Positions 38,450 to 47,288 of a stretch of 64,000 nt of DNA are shown here, in pieces; the first letter of the stretch is position 1, and each line of letters opens with the position of its first letter. The notes below the pieces were generated by a model that was not told the origin of the DNA, searched no databases, and saw nothing but the letters and a program-made list of their open reading frames with translations. A program made the position numbers and the translations under genes. This stretch comes from Pseudomonas gingeri (GTDB lineage: Bacteria; Pseudomonadota; Gammaproteobacteria; Pseudomonadales; Pseudomonadaceae). The stretch covers positions 60,739-124,738 of the forward strand of contig NZ_JACAQA010000001.1 of the NCBI RefSeq assembly GCF_013385425.1, read 5' to 3'.

Positions 38450-38853
38450 GGTGAGTTCCTCCAAAGCGTGGCATTGGCAGCCGCTTTCGATTCCCATCGG
38501 ACAGGCGAGCACGGGTCTTCCTTCTCCTGGCCACAATCCGTGGGCTTTGTTGGAGACGAAATGACAGGCATTCCTGGCGTTACGGGAAACGCAATAAATT
38601 GGGTTGTTCAACCGCTGACCGAGGTCGGTCCGGGTTGCTTGGAGGTCACACGGAAGGGAACTGCGTAAAGCGCGGGGCGTTCGAGCGGGGGGAGATCAAC
38701 CAGGGTCAGTCCTACCTGCCAGGCGGCACCATTCCAGTCAGTGTGACCGGCCTACTAGAGCTGGGGTCCATAGGAGTTCTCCGTGGTTATTTCGGCGAAT
38801 GTAACCAAATGTGAGAGAAAATGGCGAGTAAAAATTTATGAATTTTTTATCGG
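38450..38853 (-). other. long leader/upstream region of the NRAMP-like gene
   Basis: About 400 bp upstream of the transporter start with no gene. On the minus strand there are several potential hairpins, for example AAAGCGG...CCACGCTTT just before the start (about 38463-38488). I looked for Mn (yybP-ykoY), Mg (M-box) and guanidine riboswitch cores and could not match them. Confidence 0.35.
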
Positions 38854-38997
38854 CGTTTCGACCTGGTCAACGCCGAAGACATGGCGGGTGCGGATCAGCA
38901 GTTCGCCCGTTGGAACAAAGCCGGCGGCAAGGTGATGACGGGTCTCACTCGCCGCCGCGTCGCCTCAGAACTGCTCGGCCTCCAGTCCGAACAATGA
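38854..38997 (+). pseudogene. 3' remnant of a GH24 phage-type lysozyme gene
   Basis: 48-codon open frame with RFDLVNAEDMAGADQQFARW, NKAGGKVMTGLTRRRVASE, ending at a TGA. This is the C-terminal signature of phage lysozymes (RWNKAGGKVLPGLxxRR). Nothing of the N-terminal catalytic part is present. Its last 33 bp overlap the end of the acyl-CoA dehydrogenase on the other strand. Probably prophage or pyocin debris. Confidence 0.72.
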
Positions 38998-40737
38998 AGC
39001 GCTGCCCGCGCGGATGCTCTGTTCCAGACTCAGGATGCGCGGCAGCAACCGGCTGAAATAGAACCGCGCGGTTGCCCGTTTCGCTCCGTAAAATCCAGGT
39101 TCCTCGCTGTGCTTGTCCTGCGCGACCCGGTCCATGCGCGCCCAGAGATAGGCGTAGGCGACATAACCCAACAGGTGCAGGTATTCGACGCAGGCACTGC
39201 CGATGGTGTTGGGGTCGTCCACGGCCTGCTCCTGCAACCAGTCGCTGAGGCTTTCCAGGCGTTGCACCGCGTCCAGCAGATCGTCGGCGTAGGTTACGCC
39301 GGGCTGCGCGGCGTAGTGGCGGATCTCGGCGGTGAACAGGCGCAGGGCGACACCCGCGTTTCCCAGCACCTTGCGGCCCAGCAGGTCGAGGGCCTGGATA
39401 CCGTTGGTGCCTTCGTAGATCTGCGCGATGCGCACGTCCCGCACCAACTGTTCCTGGCCCCATTCGCGGATATAGCCGTGACCGCCGAAAATTTGTTGGC
39501 CGTGGAGGCAACTGTCCAGGCCGGTGTCGGTGAAGAACGCCTTGGCCACCGGGGTCAGCAGGGCGACCAGGGCCTCGGCGTTGTGCCGCTCATCAGGCTG
39601 GTCGGAGAATTTGGCCAGGTCCAGTTGCTGGCCGACATAGCTGGCGAACGCGCGGCCGCCTTCGGTCATGGCCTTCATGCTGAGCAGCATGCGCCGCACG
39701 TCGGGGTGGACGATGATCGGGTCGGCGATCTGGTCCTTGGCCACTGCCCCGCCCGGGGCGCGGCTTTGAATGCGTTCGCGGGCATAGCTCCGGGCGTTCT
39801 GGTAGGACGCTTCGGCGCAACCGATACCCTGGATGCCGATGGACAAGCGCTCGTAGTTCATCATGGTGAACATGGCCGCCAGGCCCTTGTTGGCTTCGCC
39901 GATCAGCCAGCCGCTGGCACCGTCGAAGTTCATCACGCAGGTGGCGGAAGCCTTGATGCCCATCTTGTGCTCGATCGAGCCGCAGCTGACGGCGTTGGCG
40001 GCGCCCAGGCTGCCTTCGGCCTCGACGAGGATTTTCGGCACCAGGAACAACGAGATGCCTTTGGCGCCTGGCGGTGCATCCGGCAGCTTGGCCAGCACCA
40101 GGTGGATGATGTTCTCGGTCAGGTCCTGTTCACCGCCGGTGATAAAGATCTTGCTGCCGCTGATGCGATAGCTGCCGTCGGCCTGGGGTTCGGCGCGAGT
40201 GCGGATCAGGCCCAGGTCAGTGCCGGCATGGGCTTCGGTCAGGCACATGGAGCCGGCCCAGCGGCCCTCGTACATCAGCGGCAGGAAGCGCTCTTTCAGC
40301 GCCTCGCTGGCATGGGCGTCGATGGCCAGGCAGGCGCCGGAAGTCAGCGCCGAATACAGGGCGAAACTGGAGTTGGCGCCGTAGAGCATTTCTTCGAATT
40401 GCACGGCGAGCATCTTCGGCATGCCCATGCCGCCGAACTGCGGGTTGCCGCTGAGGCCGACCCAACCGCCTTCGAGATAGGTGGCATAGGCGTCCTTGAA
40501 GCCTTTCGGGGTGCTGACCTGGCCGCCGTGCCATTGGGCGCCTTCTTCGTCGCCGCTACGGTTGAGGGGGGCGATCAGATTGCCGGTGACCTTGGCCGCC
40601 TCTTCAAGAATCGCGTCGGCGGTCTCCGCATCGACAGTCTCGGCCAGGGCCGGCAGGCGGGCCCAGAGTTGGCTGGCGTTGAAAACTTCATGTAATACGA
40701 AGCGCATGTCGCGCAGGGGGGCGTTGAACTCGGGCAT
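38965..40737 (-). CDS. acyl-CoA dehydrogenase (DmdC/FadE-like, about 590 aa)
   Basis: 590-aa FAD enzyme, longer than standard 380-aa members because of N- and C-terminal extension domains; this is the DmdC-type (3-methylmercaptopropionyl-CoA dehydrogenase) class, also used for other acyl-CoAs. Family segments: MCLTEAHAGTDLGLIRTRAE (FAD region), GSKIFITGGEQDLTENIIHLVLAK, and the GGHGYIREWGQEQLVRD segment near the end. Start at ATG 40737 (MPEFNAPLRDM). The upstream acyl-CoA ligase on the same strand ends 107 bp before, so a joint operon for activation and oxidation of an acid is likely. Confidence 0.9.
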   Translation of the reverse strand: MPEFNAPLRDMRFVLHEVFNASQLWARLPALAETVDAETADAILEEAAKVTGNLIAPLNRSGDEEGAQWHGGQVSTPKGFKDAYATYLEGGWVGLSGNPQFGGMGMPKMLAVQFEEMLYGANSSFALYSALTSGACLAIDAHASEALKERFLPLMYEGRWAGSMCLTEAHAGTDLGLIRTRAEPQADGSYRISGSKIFITGGEQDLTENIIHLVLAKLPDAPPGAKGISLFLVPKILVEAEGSLGAANAVSCGSIEHKMGIKASATCVMNFDGASGWLIGEANKGLAAMFTMMNYERLSIGIQGIGCAEASYQNARSYARERIQSRAPGGAVAKDQIADPIIVHPDVRRMLLSMKAMTEGGRAFASYVGQQLDLAKFSDQPDERHNAEALVALLTPVAKAFFTDTGLDSCLHGQQIFGGHGYIREWGQEQLVRDVRIAQIYEGTNGIQALDLLGRKVLGNAGVALRLFTAEIRHYAAQPGVTYADDLLDAVQRLESLSDWLQEQAVDDPNTIGSACVEYLHLLGYVAYAYLWARMDRVAQDKHSEEPGFYGAKRATARFYFSRLLPRILSLEQSIRAGSASLFGLEAEQF

Positions 40738-40844
40738 GGCGTTAAACATCCTGCAAACAGGGGATGGAGACACGGCCGCGGCCGCGCCATGGGCGATGCG
40801 TATTACCCCGGACGTCGACAACGGCCGGGGAGGATAGGGAAAGG

Positions 40845-42467
40845 CTAGAGGTTTTTCGCCATATCGCGCAGGACGAACTTCTGGATCTTGCCGGTCGAAG
40901 TCTTGGGCAACTGGGTGAAGATCACGGTCCGCGGAACTTTGAAACCGGCCAGATGCTCGCGACAGAAGCTGATGATCTCGGCTTCACGCACGTCCGGGTG
41001 ATGGGCCTTGAGGGTGATGAAGGCGCATGGCGTCTCCCCCCATTTTTCATCCGGACGGGCCACCACCGCGGCTTCCAGCACCGCCGGGTGGCGATAGAGC
41101 ACGCCTTCGAGTTCGATGGTGGAGATGTTCTCGCCGCCGGAAATGATGATGTCCTTGAGCCGGTCGCGGATCTCCACGTAACCATCCGGATGGGTCACCG
41201 CCAGGTCGCCGGTGTGGAACCAGCCGCCTTCGAAGGCTTCGGCCGTGGCGCTGGGGTTCTTCAGGTAACCCTTCATCACCGTGTTGCCGCGCATGAAGAT
41301 CTCGCCGATGGTCTGGCCGTCGGAGGGGACCGGCTCCAGGGTTTTCGGATCGGCCACCATCAGCCCTTCCAGGGTCTGGTAGCGCACGCCCTGACGCGCC
41401 TTGACCTGCGCGCGTTCTTCCAGCGGCAGTTCATCCCAGGCCTCATGCCAGGCGCAGATGGTCACCGGGCCATAGACCTCGGTCAGGCCGTAGACGTGGG
41501 TGACCTTGATACCCATGGCTTCCACGGCGCCAATCACCTTGGCCGGTGGTGCGGCGCCGGCGACCAGGGCGTTGACCGGGTGATCGATCGCGGCCTTGGC
41601 CGATTCGGGCATGTTCACCAGGGCGTTGAGCACGATCGGCGCGCCGCTCAGGTGGGTGATCTGGTGTTCACGGATCAGGTTGAGGATCTTCTGCGGATCG
41701 ACCCGGCGCAGGAACACATGCACCCCGGCCATCGCGGTGACCACCCAGGGATAGCACCAGCCGTTGCAGTGGAACATCGGCAAGGTCCAGAGGTACACCG
41801 GGTGGTTGCCCATGCTCCAGATCATCTGGTTGCCGAGGGAGCTGAGATAGGCGCCGCGATGGTGATAGACCACGCCCTTGGGATTGCCGGTGGTGCCGGA
41901 GGTGTAGTTCAAGGCGATGGCCTGCCATTCGTCCTGCGGCCACTGCCAGTCGTAGGCCGGATCCCCTTCGGCCAGCAGCGCTTCATAGTCCAGGTCGCTG
42001 ACGGCCTGGCCTTCGCCGTATTCCGGGTCATCGACATCGATCACCAGTGGCGGGTGGTCGAGCATGCCGATGGCGGCCTGCACCACGTCATGGAACTCGC
42101 GATCGGCGATCAGTACCTTGGCTTCGCCATGGGCCAGCATGAAGGCAATGGCTTCGGCATCCAGGCGCACGTTGAGGGCGTTGAGTACCGCGCCGATCAT
42201 CGGCACGCCGAAGTGGGCTTCGAGCATGGCCGGTATGTTCGGCAGCATCACCGCCACTGTGTCATTACGGCCGATGCCGCGTCCGGCCAGTGCCGAGGCC
42301 AGGCGCCGGCAGCGTGCGTAGGTCTGGGCCCAGGTGCGGCGGATCGAGCCGTGGATCACGGCGGGGTAGTCGGGGTAGACCTTGGCAGTACGCTCGATAA
42401 AGCTGAGCGGAGACAGGGCAATATGATTGACGGCAGTTGGCGCGAGGCCTTGCTCGTAGATGGACAT
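40845..42467 (-). CDS. AMP-dependent acyl-CoA ligase (DmdB/fatty-acid-type)
   Basis: 540-aa ANL-superfamily enzyme that adenylates a carboxylic acid and transfers it to CoA. P-loop YTSGTTGNPKG at about residues 187-197; YGLTEVYGP and GEIFMRGNTVMKGYLKNP mark the core; the C-terminal lid has the catalytic Lys in TSTGKIQKFVLR. It resembles ligases paired with DmdC-like dehydrogenases, suggesting medium-chain or methylmercaptopropionate-like substrates. First gene of the operon with the dehydrogenase. The sensor kinase gene starts about 230 bp away on the other strand. Confidence 0.92.
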   Translation of the reverse strand: MSIYEQGLAPTAVNHIALSPLSFIERTAKVYPDYPAVIHGSIRRTWAQTYARCRRLASALAGRGIGRNDTVAVMLPNIPAMLEAHFGVPMIGAVLNALNVRLDAEAIAFMLAHGEAKVLIADREFHDVVQAAIGMLDHPPLVIDVDDPEYGEGQAVSDLDYEALLAEGDPAYDWQWPQDEWQAIALNYTSGTTGNPKGVVYHHRGAYLSSLGNQMIWSMGNHPVYLWTLPMFHCNGWCYPWVVTAMAGVHVFLRRVDPQKILNLIREHQITHLSGAPIVLNALVNMPESAKAAIDHPVNALVAGAAPPAKVIGAVEAMGIKVTHVYGLTEVYGPVTICAWHEAWDELPLEERAQVKARQGVRYQTLEGLMVADPKTLEPVPSDGQTIGEIFMRGNTVMKGYLKNPSATAEAFEGGWFHTGDLAVTHPDGYVEIRDRLKDIIISGGENISTIELEGVLYRHPAVLEAAVVARPDEKWGETPCAFITLKAHHPDVREAEIISFCREHLAGFKVPRTVIFTQLPKTSTGKIQKFVLRDMAKNL

Positions 42468-42635
42468 GGTTCGGGTACCCGGTGGCTGATTATTAGCTCT
42501 ATGTCCGAGGCGTTCGGTCTTTACCGACCCCTCGATGACTTATCCGGGGTGTTTTATATAATGTTTGCGGATAGGTATGGAAGTACTACCTGAGTTGTAT
42601 AGTATATCTACTATAAAAATTTCAAGGCTCAAATC

Positions 42636-42701
42636 ATGACCTCTGCACTGCCCGTGAAGTCGCTGCCGGCCCGGCCTTTCTTCAGGCGGGGGCCGCGATG
42701 A
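42636..42701 (+). CDS. possible 21-aa upstream ORF coupled to the sensor kinase gene
   Basis: ATG at 42636 opens 21 codons rich in Pro, Arg and Leu (ends FFRRGPR) and stops at TGA 42699-42701, which overlaps the kinase ATG (ATGATG). It could be a coupled leader ORF or chance. AAGG lies about 10 bp before its ATG. Confidence 0.3.
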   Translation: MTSALPVKSLPARPFFRRGPR

Positions 42702-44506
42702 TGTCCGCCTCCATTGGCCTGGTGCAGGGCTCGCCTTTACTGGAACATGATCCGCAGCCGAGCCTGCTGCTCGATGCCGGGGCACGACCGTTGGCGCTCA
42801 ACGGGGCGCTGCTGGCGTTGCTCGAACAACAACCATTGGCCGATGCCATGAGCCTGTTGCCGGTCAATCATCTGCCGCTGGTGCGGGCCTGCCTGGAACA
42901 GCAACGGGCCATCGAAGGGGTCGAGGCGCAATTCGAGCAGCGGATCCTGATCTGGACCTTTATTCCCGAGCCGCGGGAGAACCGTGTGCTGGCGCGTTGT
43001 CGCGAAGCCACCGCACAGGTCCTTGCCGAGCGCGAGTCGGCCACGGCCAGGCGTCTCTATCGCCTGATCACGGAAAACACCACCGACCTGATTTCCCGGC
43101 ATACCCCCGATGGCTGTTTTCTCGATGCCTCCCCGGCGTCCTGGACCTTGCTCGGTTATTGGCCCGAAGCGTTGCGCGGCCGCCCGGCCCACAGCCTGTT
43201 CCATCCCCAGGGCCTGGCCGGCCTGATGCACCGCACCCGTGATGCCCTGGAGCAGGATGGTTATCACACCATGACCTATCGCATCCGTCATCGCGACGGT
43301 CATTACCGGTGGTTCGAGACCGCCTGCCGCGCCATCCGCGAAACCTATACCGGGTCGGTGGTGGAAGTGGTCAGTGTGTCCCGGGACATCACCGCCCGGG
43401 TCCAGGCCGAGGAAAACAAGCACCGGCTGGCGGAGGTGGTGGAAGCCAACCCTGACCCGGTGTTGTTCATCGAGCCCAGTGGCGATGTCACTTATCTCAA
43501 CCCGGCGGCCCGGTGCACCCTCAAGCTCGGCGAGCAGTCGGCGATGCCGAGCCTGGGCGAATTTCTGGCCGCCGATGTCTTGGCGGCTCTGCAGCGCGAG
43601 GGGTGGAGTCGTGCCGAACGGGATGGTCGCTGGAGCATCGAGGCCCGCTTGCAAGCCCTCGATGGCGCTACCTCGGTGCCGGTATCCCTGATGCTGCTGG
43701 CGCATCGCTCGGCCAGCGGCGAACGTTTCTACTCCTTGGTCGCTCACGACCAGACCGAGCGCGAATTGCGCGAGGCCCAGCAGCGTCACCATCAGGACGA
43801 ACTGGCCCACACCGCAAGGCTGGTGACCCTGGGCGAGCTGGCCTCGGGCATCGCCCACGAGATGAATCAGCCATTGGCGGCGGTGGTCAATTACGCCAGT
43901 GCCAGCCAGCGTTATTTGCAGGCCCTGGATAGCAATCCGCAGGCGGTCGAGCGGGTGGCCCAGGGCTTGGAGCGTATCGCCGTACACGCCAATCACGCCT
44001 CCGAGGTGATCAAGCGGCTGCGCGCGTTCCTGCGCAAAGGGCGGCGGCGCATGCAGGCCCTGGATATCAGCGAAGTGGCTCGCGACACGGTGCGCTTGTG
44101 TGCCTGGGAAGCCAGTGCCTGCCAGGTGACGATCGAGGAGCGCCTGCCGGATAATCTGCCGCCGGTTTATGCCGACCGGGTGCTGCTGGAGCAGGTCTTG
44201 CTCAACCTGTTGCGCAACGCCATCGATGCCAACCGCGAGGTGCACCCGCGGCAGGCGTCGCGGATTATCCTGGCGGCCGAGCGCGGTGCTGATGGTGGCG
44301 TGGAGGTGAGTGTCAGCGACCAGGGCCCCGGTGTTTCCCCGGCGCAGTTGGAACAGATCTTCACCCCGTTCTACACCAGCAAGGCCAACGGCCTGGGCCT
44401 CGGGCTGTCGATGAGTCGCAGCATCCTCGAAGGTTTTGGTGGTGAGTTGCAGGCGCAGCCCATGGCCAGCGGCCTGCGGATGCGCTGCCGTTTGCCGGCG
44501 CAATAA
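42698..44506 (+). CDS. PAS-domain sensor histidine kinase (FixL/NtrB-like)
   Basis: 602-aa soluble-looking kinase without clear TM segments. PAS domain at about residues 120-230 (ENTTDLISRHTPDGCFLDAS; YRIRHRDGHYRWFE), a second PAS-like region at 240-350, then the HisKA H-box ASGIAHEMNQPLAAVV with phospho-His at about 387, the N-box NLLRNAIDANREV and the G-box GLGLGLSMSRSI. PAS domains may bind heme, FAD or a small acid. The response regulator follows 37 bp later. It is divergent from the acyl-CoA ligase, so it may control that operon; inference. Confidence 0.9.
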   Translation: MMSASIGLVQGSPLLEHDPQPSLLLDAGARPLALNGALLALLEQQPLADAMSLLPVNHLPLVRACLEQQRAIEGVEAQFEQRILIWTFIPEPRENRVLARCREATAQVLAERESATARRLYRLITENTTDLISRHTPDGCFLDASPASWTLLGYWPEALRGRPAHSLFHPQGLAGLMHRTRDALEQDGYHTMTYRIRHRDGHYRWFETACRAIRETYTGSVVEVVSVSRDITARVQAEENKHRLAEVVEANPDPVLFIEPSGDVTYLNPAARCTLKLGEQSAMPSLGEFLAADVLAALQREGWSRAERDGRWSIEARLQALDGATSVPVSLMLLAHRSASGERFYSLVAHDQTERELREAQQRHHQDELAHTARLVTLGELASGIAHEMNQPLAAVVNYASASQRYLQALDSNPQAVERVAQGLERIAVHANHASEVIKRLRAFLRKGRRRMQALDISEVARDTVRLCAWEASACQVTIEERLPDNLPPVYADRVLLEQVLLNLLRNAIDANREVHPRQASRIILAAERGADGGVEVSVSDQGPGVSPAQLEQIFTPFYTSKANGLGLGLSMSRSILEGFGGELQAQPMASGLRMRCRLPAQ

Positions 44507-44543
44507 GGTGCCGGCCGAAAAGAACAACAACAGGAGTAACGCA

Positions 44544-45179
44544 ATGGTGAGTGTGGCTCAGCAGCTGGTCTATGTGGTTGACGATGACCAGGGCATGCTC
44601 GACTCGACGGTCTGGCTGCTGGAGTCGGTCGGCCTCAAGGCGCTGCCCTTCACCAGTGGACGGGACTTTCTCGAGGCCTGCGATGCCCGCCTCAATGCCT
44701 GCGTGCTGCTGGATGTGCGCATGCCGGGCATGGGCGGCTTGAATGTGCAGGAAGAGATGAGGGCGCGGGATATCCGCTTGCCGGTGATCTTTGTCAGTGG
44801 CCATGCCGATGTGCCGATCGTGGTGCGGGCGTTCAAGGCCGGTGCCCACGACTTTATCGAAAAGCCCTATAACGAACAGTTGCTGCTCGACAGCGTGCAG
44901 CAGGCCTTGAGCCGGGCCGATGACAGCCAGAGCCTGAGCGAGGGGCAGGCGCGGGTCCAGGCTCGGCTGGATAGTTTGACCCCGCGAGAGCGTGATGTGC
45001 TGTTGCCGCTGGTGCAGGGCTACGCCAACCGGGAAATCGCCGAGCAGCTGGGGGTCAGTGTGAAGACCATCGACCTGTATCGCTCCAGGGTCATGAAACG
45101 CATGGAGGCGCAGAACCTCCCGGATCTGGTGGGGATGGTGATTGCGGTGGGGTTGGTGGATCCGTTGAGGTTGCGTTGA
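44544..45179 (+). CDS. LuxR/FixJ-family response regulator
   Basis: 211-aa regulator. Receiver domain has DDDQG near residues 13-17 and phospho-acceptor Asp at about 57 in LLDVRMPGM; the output HTH is LTPRERDVLLPLVQGYANRE, with QLGVSVKTIDLYRSRVMKRM as its recognition helix region. ATG at 44544 has GGAG 8 bp upstream. Paired with the PAS kinase in one operon. Target genes likely include the divergent acyl-CoA ligase/dehydrogenase. Confidence 0.92.
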   Translation: MVSVAQQLVYVVDDDQGMLDSTVWLLESVGLKALPFTSGRDFLEACDARLNACVLLDVRMPGMGGLNVQEEMRARDIRLPVIFVSGHADVPIVVRAFKAGAHDFIEKPYNEQLLLDSVQQALSRADDSQSLSEGQARVQARLDSLTPRERDVLLPLVQGYANREIAEQLGVSVKTIDLYRSRVMKRMEAQNLPDLVGMVIAVGLVDPLRLR

Positions 45180-45325
45180 GGCTTCAGCGGTGAGCTCCGT
45201 GGGTGCCTGAAATTATTTCTAACGACCCTGTTGTTGATCGTTGGTTGGGGGGCTCGCTAGGATTTTATTGTTGCCTTTGCTTTTCGATCTCATGACTCGG
45301 CTTTGATCGCTCAAGGAGAAGAAAT

Positions 45326-45496
45326 ATGTCCATCAACTTCAGAACACTTCGTTTGCTTTGCTCCGGCGCTCTCGTGGGGATGGCTGTTGCCGGGATCCTG
45401 GGTGTCGATACCTCTTCCCTTTTTGCGTCCCTCGGCTTTGCCGTAATCGGTGCCGGATCAACGCTCGTTGCAATCAAATCCCTCGCGATTATCTGA
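45326..45496 (+). CDS. 56-aa membrane protein of unknown function
   Basis: Short ORF with GGAGAA 8 bp before its ATG. Two hydrophobic stretches (CSGALVGMAVAGILGV; LFASLGFAVIGAGSTLVAI) give a small inner-membrane hairpin. No family recognised. The next ORF starts 2 bp after its stop. Confidence 0.5.
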   Translation: MSINFRTLRLLCSGALVGMAVAGILGVDTSSLFASLGFAVIGAGSTLVAIKSLAII

Positions 45497-45498
45497 CA

Positions 45499-45822
45499 GT
45501 GCTCCCTGCGTTCATTACAGAGCTGACCATTGATGCGTGGACCGTCATCATTGGGTTCACTGCTGTAGCGCTCGGCTATTTCATGCAGCACCTGAGCATC
45601 AGGAAAGACGAATGTGTCGTGGCGTTCCTCAACGGTGCGACCCTTGTTCCATTTGTTGTCCTGGCAACATCGGCTTTCAGCCCCGGCCTTTTGGAGCTGG
45701 CACTGACAACCAAAGGGGCCATGGCGCTTGCGGGGGGAGTAGGTATTTTTTCGGTGCTGGGGGAGGTCATCGCACCCAAGGACCTCAGGCGTAACCGCGA
45801 GCTTAAAATGACGCCGCGATAG
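45499..45822 (+). CDS. small membrane protein of unknown function
   Basis: 107-aa protein from GTG 45499 (start assigned from the point where the frame becomes protein-like). Three hydrophobic helices: TVIIGFTAVALGYFM, FLNGATLVPFVVLATSAF, TTKGAMALAGGVGIFSV; polar tail ends KDLRRNRELK. It seems a two-gene unit with the 56-aa ORF. No function assignable. 45823-45992 shows nothing. Confidence 0.45.
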   Translation: MLPAFITELTIDAWTVIIGFTAVALGYFMQHLSIRKDECVVAFLNGATLVPFVVLATSAFSPGLLELALTTKGAMALAGGVGIFSVLGEVIAPKDLRRNRELKMTPR

Positions 45823-45992
45823 CCCTGGCAAATTGCGCATCTGGCATATGGGGAGGGCTGCCGTTGCCAGGGGTTGCTGGCATGCGGTCTCCCGGATCTG
45901 CGCCGCTCGCCGTCGGTCAAGGCGGTGATGGGTTTTTTAGTTGAGTGTGTCCAGCAAGAGCCTCGTCTGCGCTGTTAGCCGTGGACTGAAAC

Positions 45993-46232
45993 TCATGGCA
46001 ACTGCTTCAGCTTCGCCTCCACGGCATCGTCAAAAATGATGTAGAGCGCTTCGATATCGGCTGGCCGCAAGCGCTTGGCACTTTCCAAACCGCCGATAAA
46101 CGTAATCTGAATGGCCCTTTCAGCCTCCAGGTCCGTGACGGTGCTGGCGGCATTGAGCGCCCTGACCAGGTCGCTGACAGGATCTCGGATGGGTTTTGGA
46201 AGTCGTAACAGGTCGAGCCTTTCTTGAGGCAT
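45993..46232 (-). CDS. conserved-looking small protein of unknown function
   Basis: 79-aa soluble protein: LRLPKPIRDPVSDLVRALNA, then ITFIGGLESAKRLRPADIEA and a helix ending in Lys/Leu. GGAAG lies 6 bp before the ATG, a good start. It looks like a protein found in several fluorescens-group Pseudomonas, but I cannot assign a domain. Confidence 0.6.
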   Translation of the reverse strand: MPQERLDLLRLPKPIRDPVSDLVRALNAASTVTDLEAERAIQITFIGGLESAKRLRPADIEALYIIFDDAVEAKLKQLP

Positions 46233-46528
46233 GTCTTCCTTAACCGTTTGAATTTAATGGTTAATATTGATTTTTATATGGAGTGAAAATTGGAGTGTCT
46301 TTCGAAATTACACTCCACTGTAACACCCATTTGAACTTGATCTGATAACCGATCCACACTCATTGCATACCCCTTATGTGGCGTTTTTTGAGGGTTATAT
46401 GACCTTTACGCCATCAAGAGCCTGTTTCCATAATTTGCCCGGGAAATCGAGCGCAGACATGCGCATAACCGTGATGACGCCATGACCTTTCGGCTTGGCC
46501 AATCACGAGGCAGAGAAGGGGACAGAAG
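46233..46528. other. 296-bp AT-rich gap with an inverted repeat
   Basis: Holds TGGAGTGT...ACACTCCA (46291-46298 / 46310-46317), 8-bp arms with an 11-nt loop, and no gene. Could be an operator for the SDR operon or part of the 46232 promoter. Confidence 0.4.
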
Positions 46529-47275
46529 ATGAGGCTCAAGAACAAATCGGTTTTGATCACCGGCGGTACCAGTGGCATCGGTCTCGCCACCGCCAGGCTC
46601 TTCATTGCGGAAGGCGCGCGGGTCGCGGTGACCGGTCGCGATATTGCCGTATTTGAGCGTGTGCAGGCCGAGTTGGGCGAGACCGCGCTGGTGCTCCAGG
46701 GCGATGTGCGTTCGCTCAAGGATATGCGGGCGATTGCCGCCGAGGTGAAAGAGCGGTTCGGCGGCCTGGATGTCCTGTTTGCCAACGCCGGTCGAGCGTT
46801 CCCGTCGGCACTCAACGACATCGACGACGATCTCTATGAGGAGATCATGGACATCAACGTCAAGGGCGTGGTGGTCACGCTTCAGGCGGTGCTGCCTGAC
46901 TTGCGGGAGGGCGCTTCGGTCATTCTCAACACCTCGTTCGTCGCGCAGACCGGCAAGCATGGCATCTCCCTGACCGCCGCGGCGAAGGCGGCCGTGCGAT
47001 CACTGGCGCGCAGTTGGTCCTACGAATTTCTCGACCGGAAAATCCGCTTCAACGCGATTGCGCCCGGTGCGATGGACACGCCCCTGATCAGCAAGTGGGG
47101 GATGTCCGATGAGTGGGTTCGCGAGCGTAAGGCCGAGTTCGCCCAGGCTGTTCCGGTGGGCCACATGGGCAAGGCCGAGGACATTGCGTACGCGGCGCTC
47201 TATCTCGCCAGCGACGAATCCTCCTATGTGGTCGGCACCGAACTGGTGGTCGATGGCGGAGCCTCGCAACTTTAA
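46529..47275 (+). CDS. SDR-family oxidoreductase lacking the usual catalytic Tyr
   Basis: 248-aa short-chain dehydrogenase: nucleotide motif TGGTSGIGLATARL at residues about 11-24, structural motif NAGRAF, and the C-terminal sequence RFNAIAPGAMDTPL, all typical. The catalytic block reads GISLTAAAKAAVRSL, so at the YxxxK position Tyr is Thr while Lys remains. The gene is followed after 13 bp by the DJ-1 gene with an overlapping RBS. Substrate unknown. Confidence 0.88.
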   Translation: MRLKNKSVLITGGTSGIGLATARLFIAEGARVAVTGRDIAVFERVQAELGETALVLQGDVRSLKDMRAIAAEVKERFGGLDVLFANAGRAFPSALNDIDDDLYEEIMDINVKGVVVTLQAVLPDLREGASVILNTSFVAQTGKHGISLTAAAKAAVRSLARSWSYEFLDRKIRFNAIAPGAMDTPLISKWGMSDEWVRERKAEFAQAVPVGHMGKAEDIAYAALYLASDESSYVVGTELVVDGGASQL

Positions 47276-47288
47276 AGGAGAAGTTATC

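Noticed and set aside
38450..38853. Metal riboswitch (yybP-ykoY or M-box) before the NRAMP-like gene
   Set aside because: I compared the leader with the core patterns I remember and found no convincing match, so only a leader region is listed.
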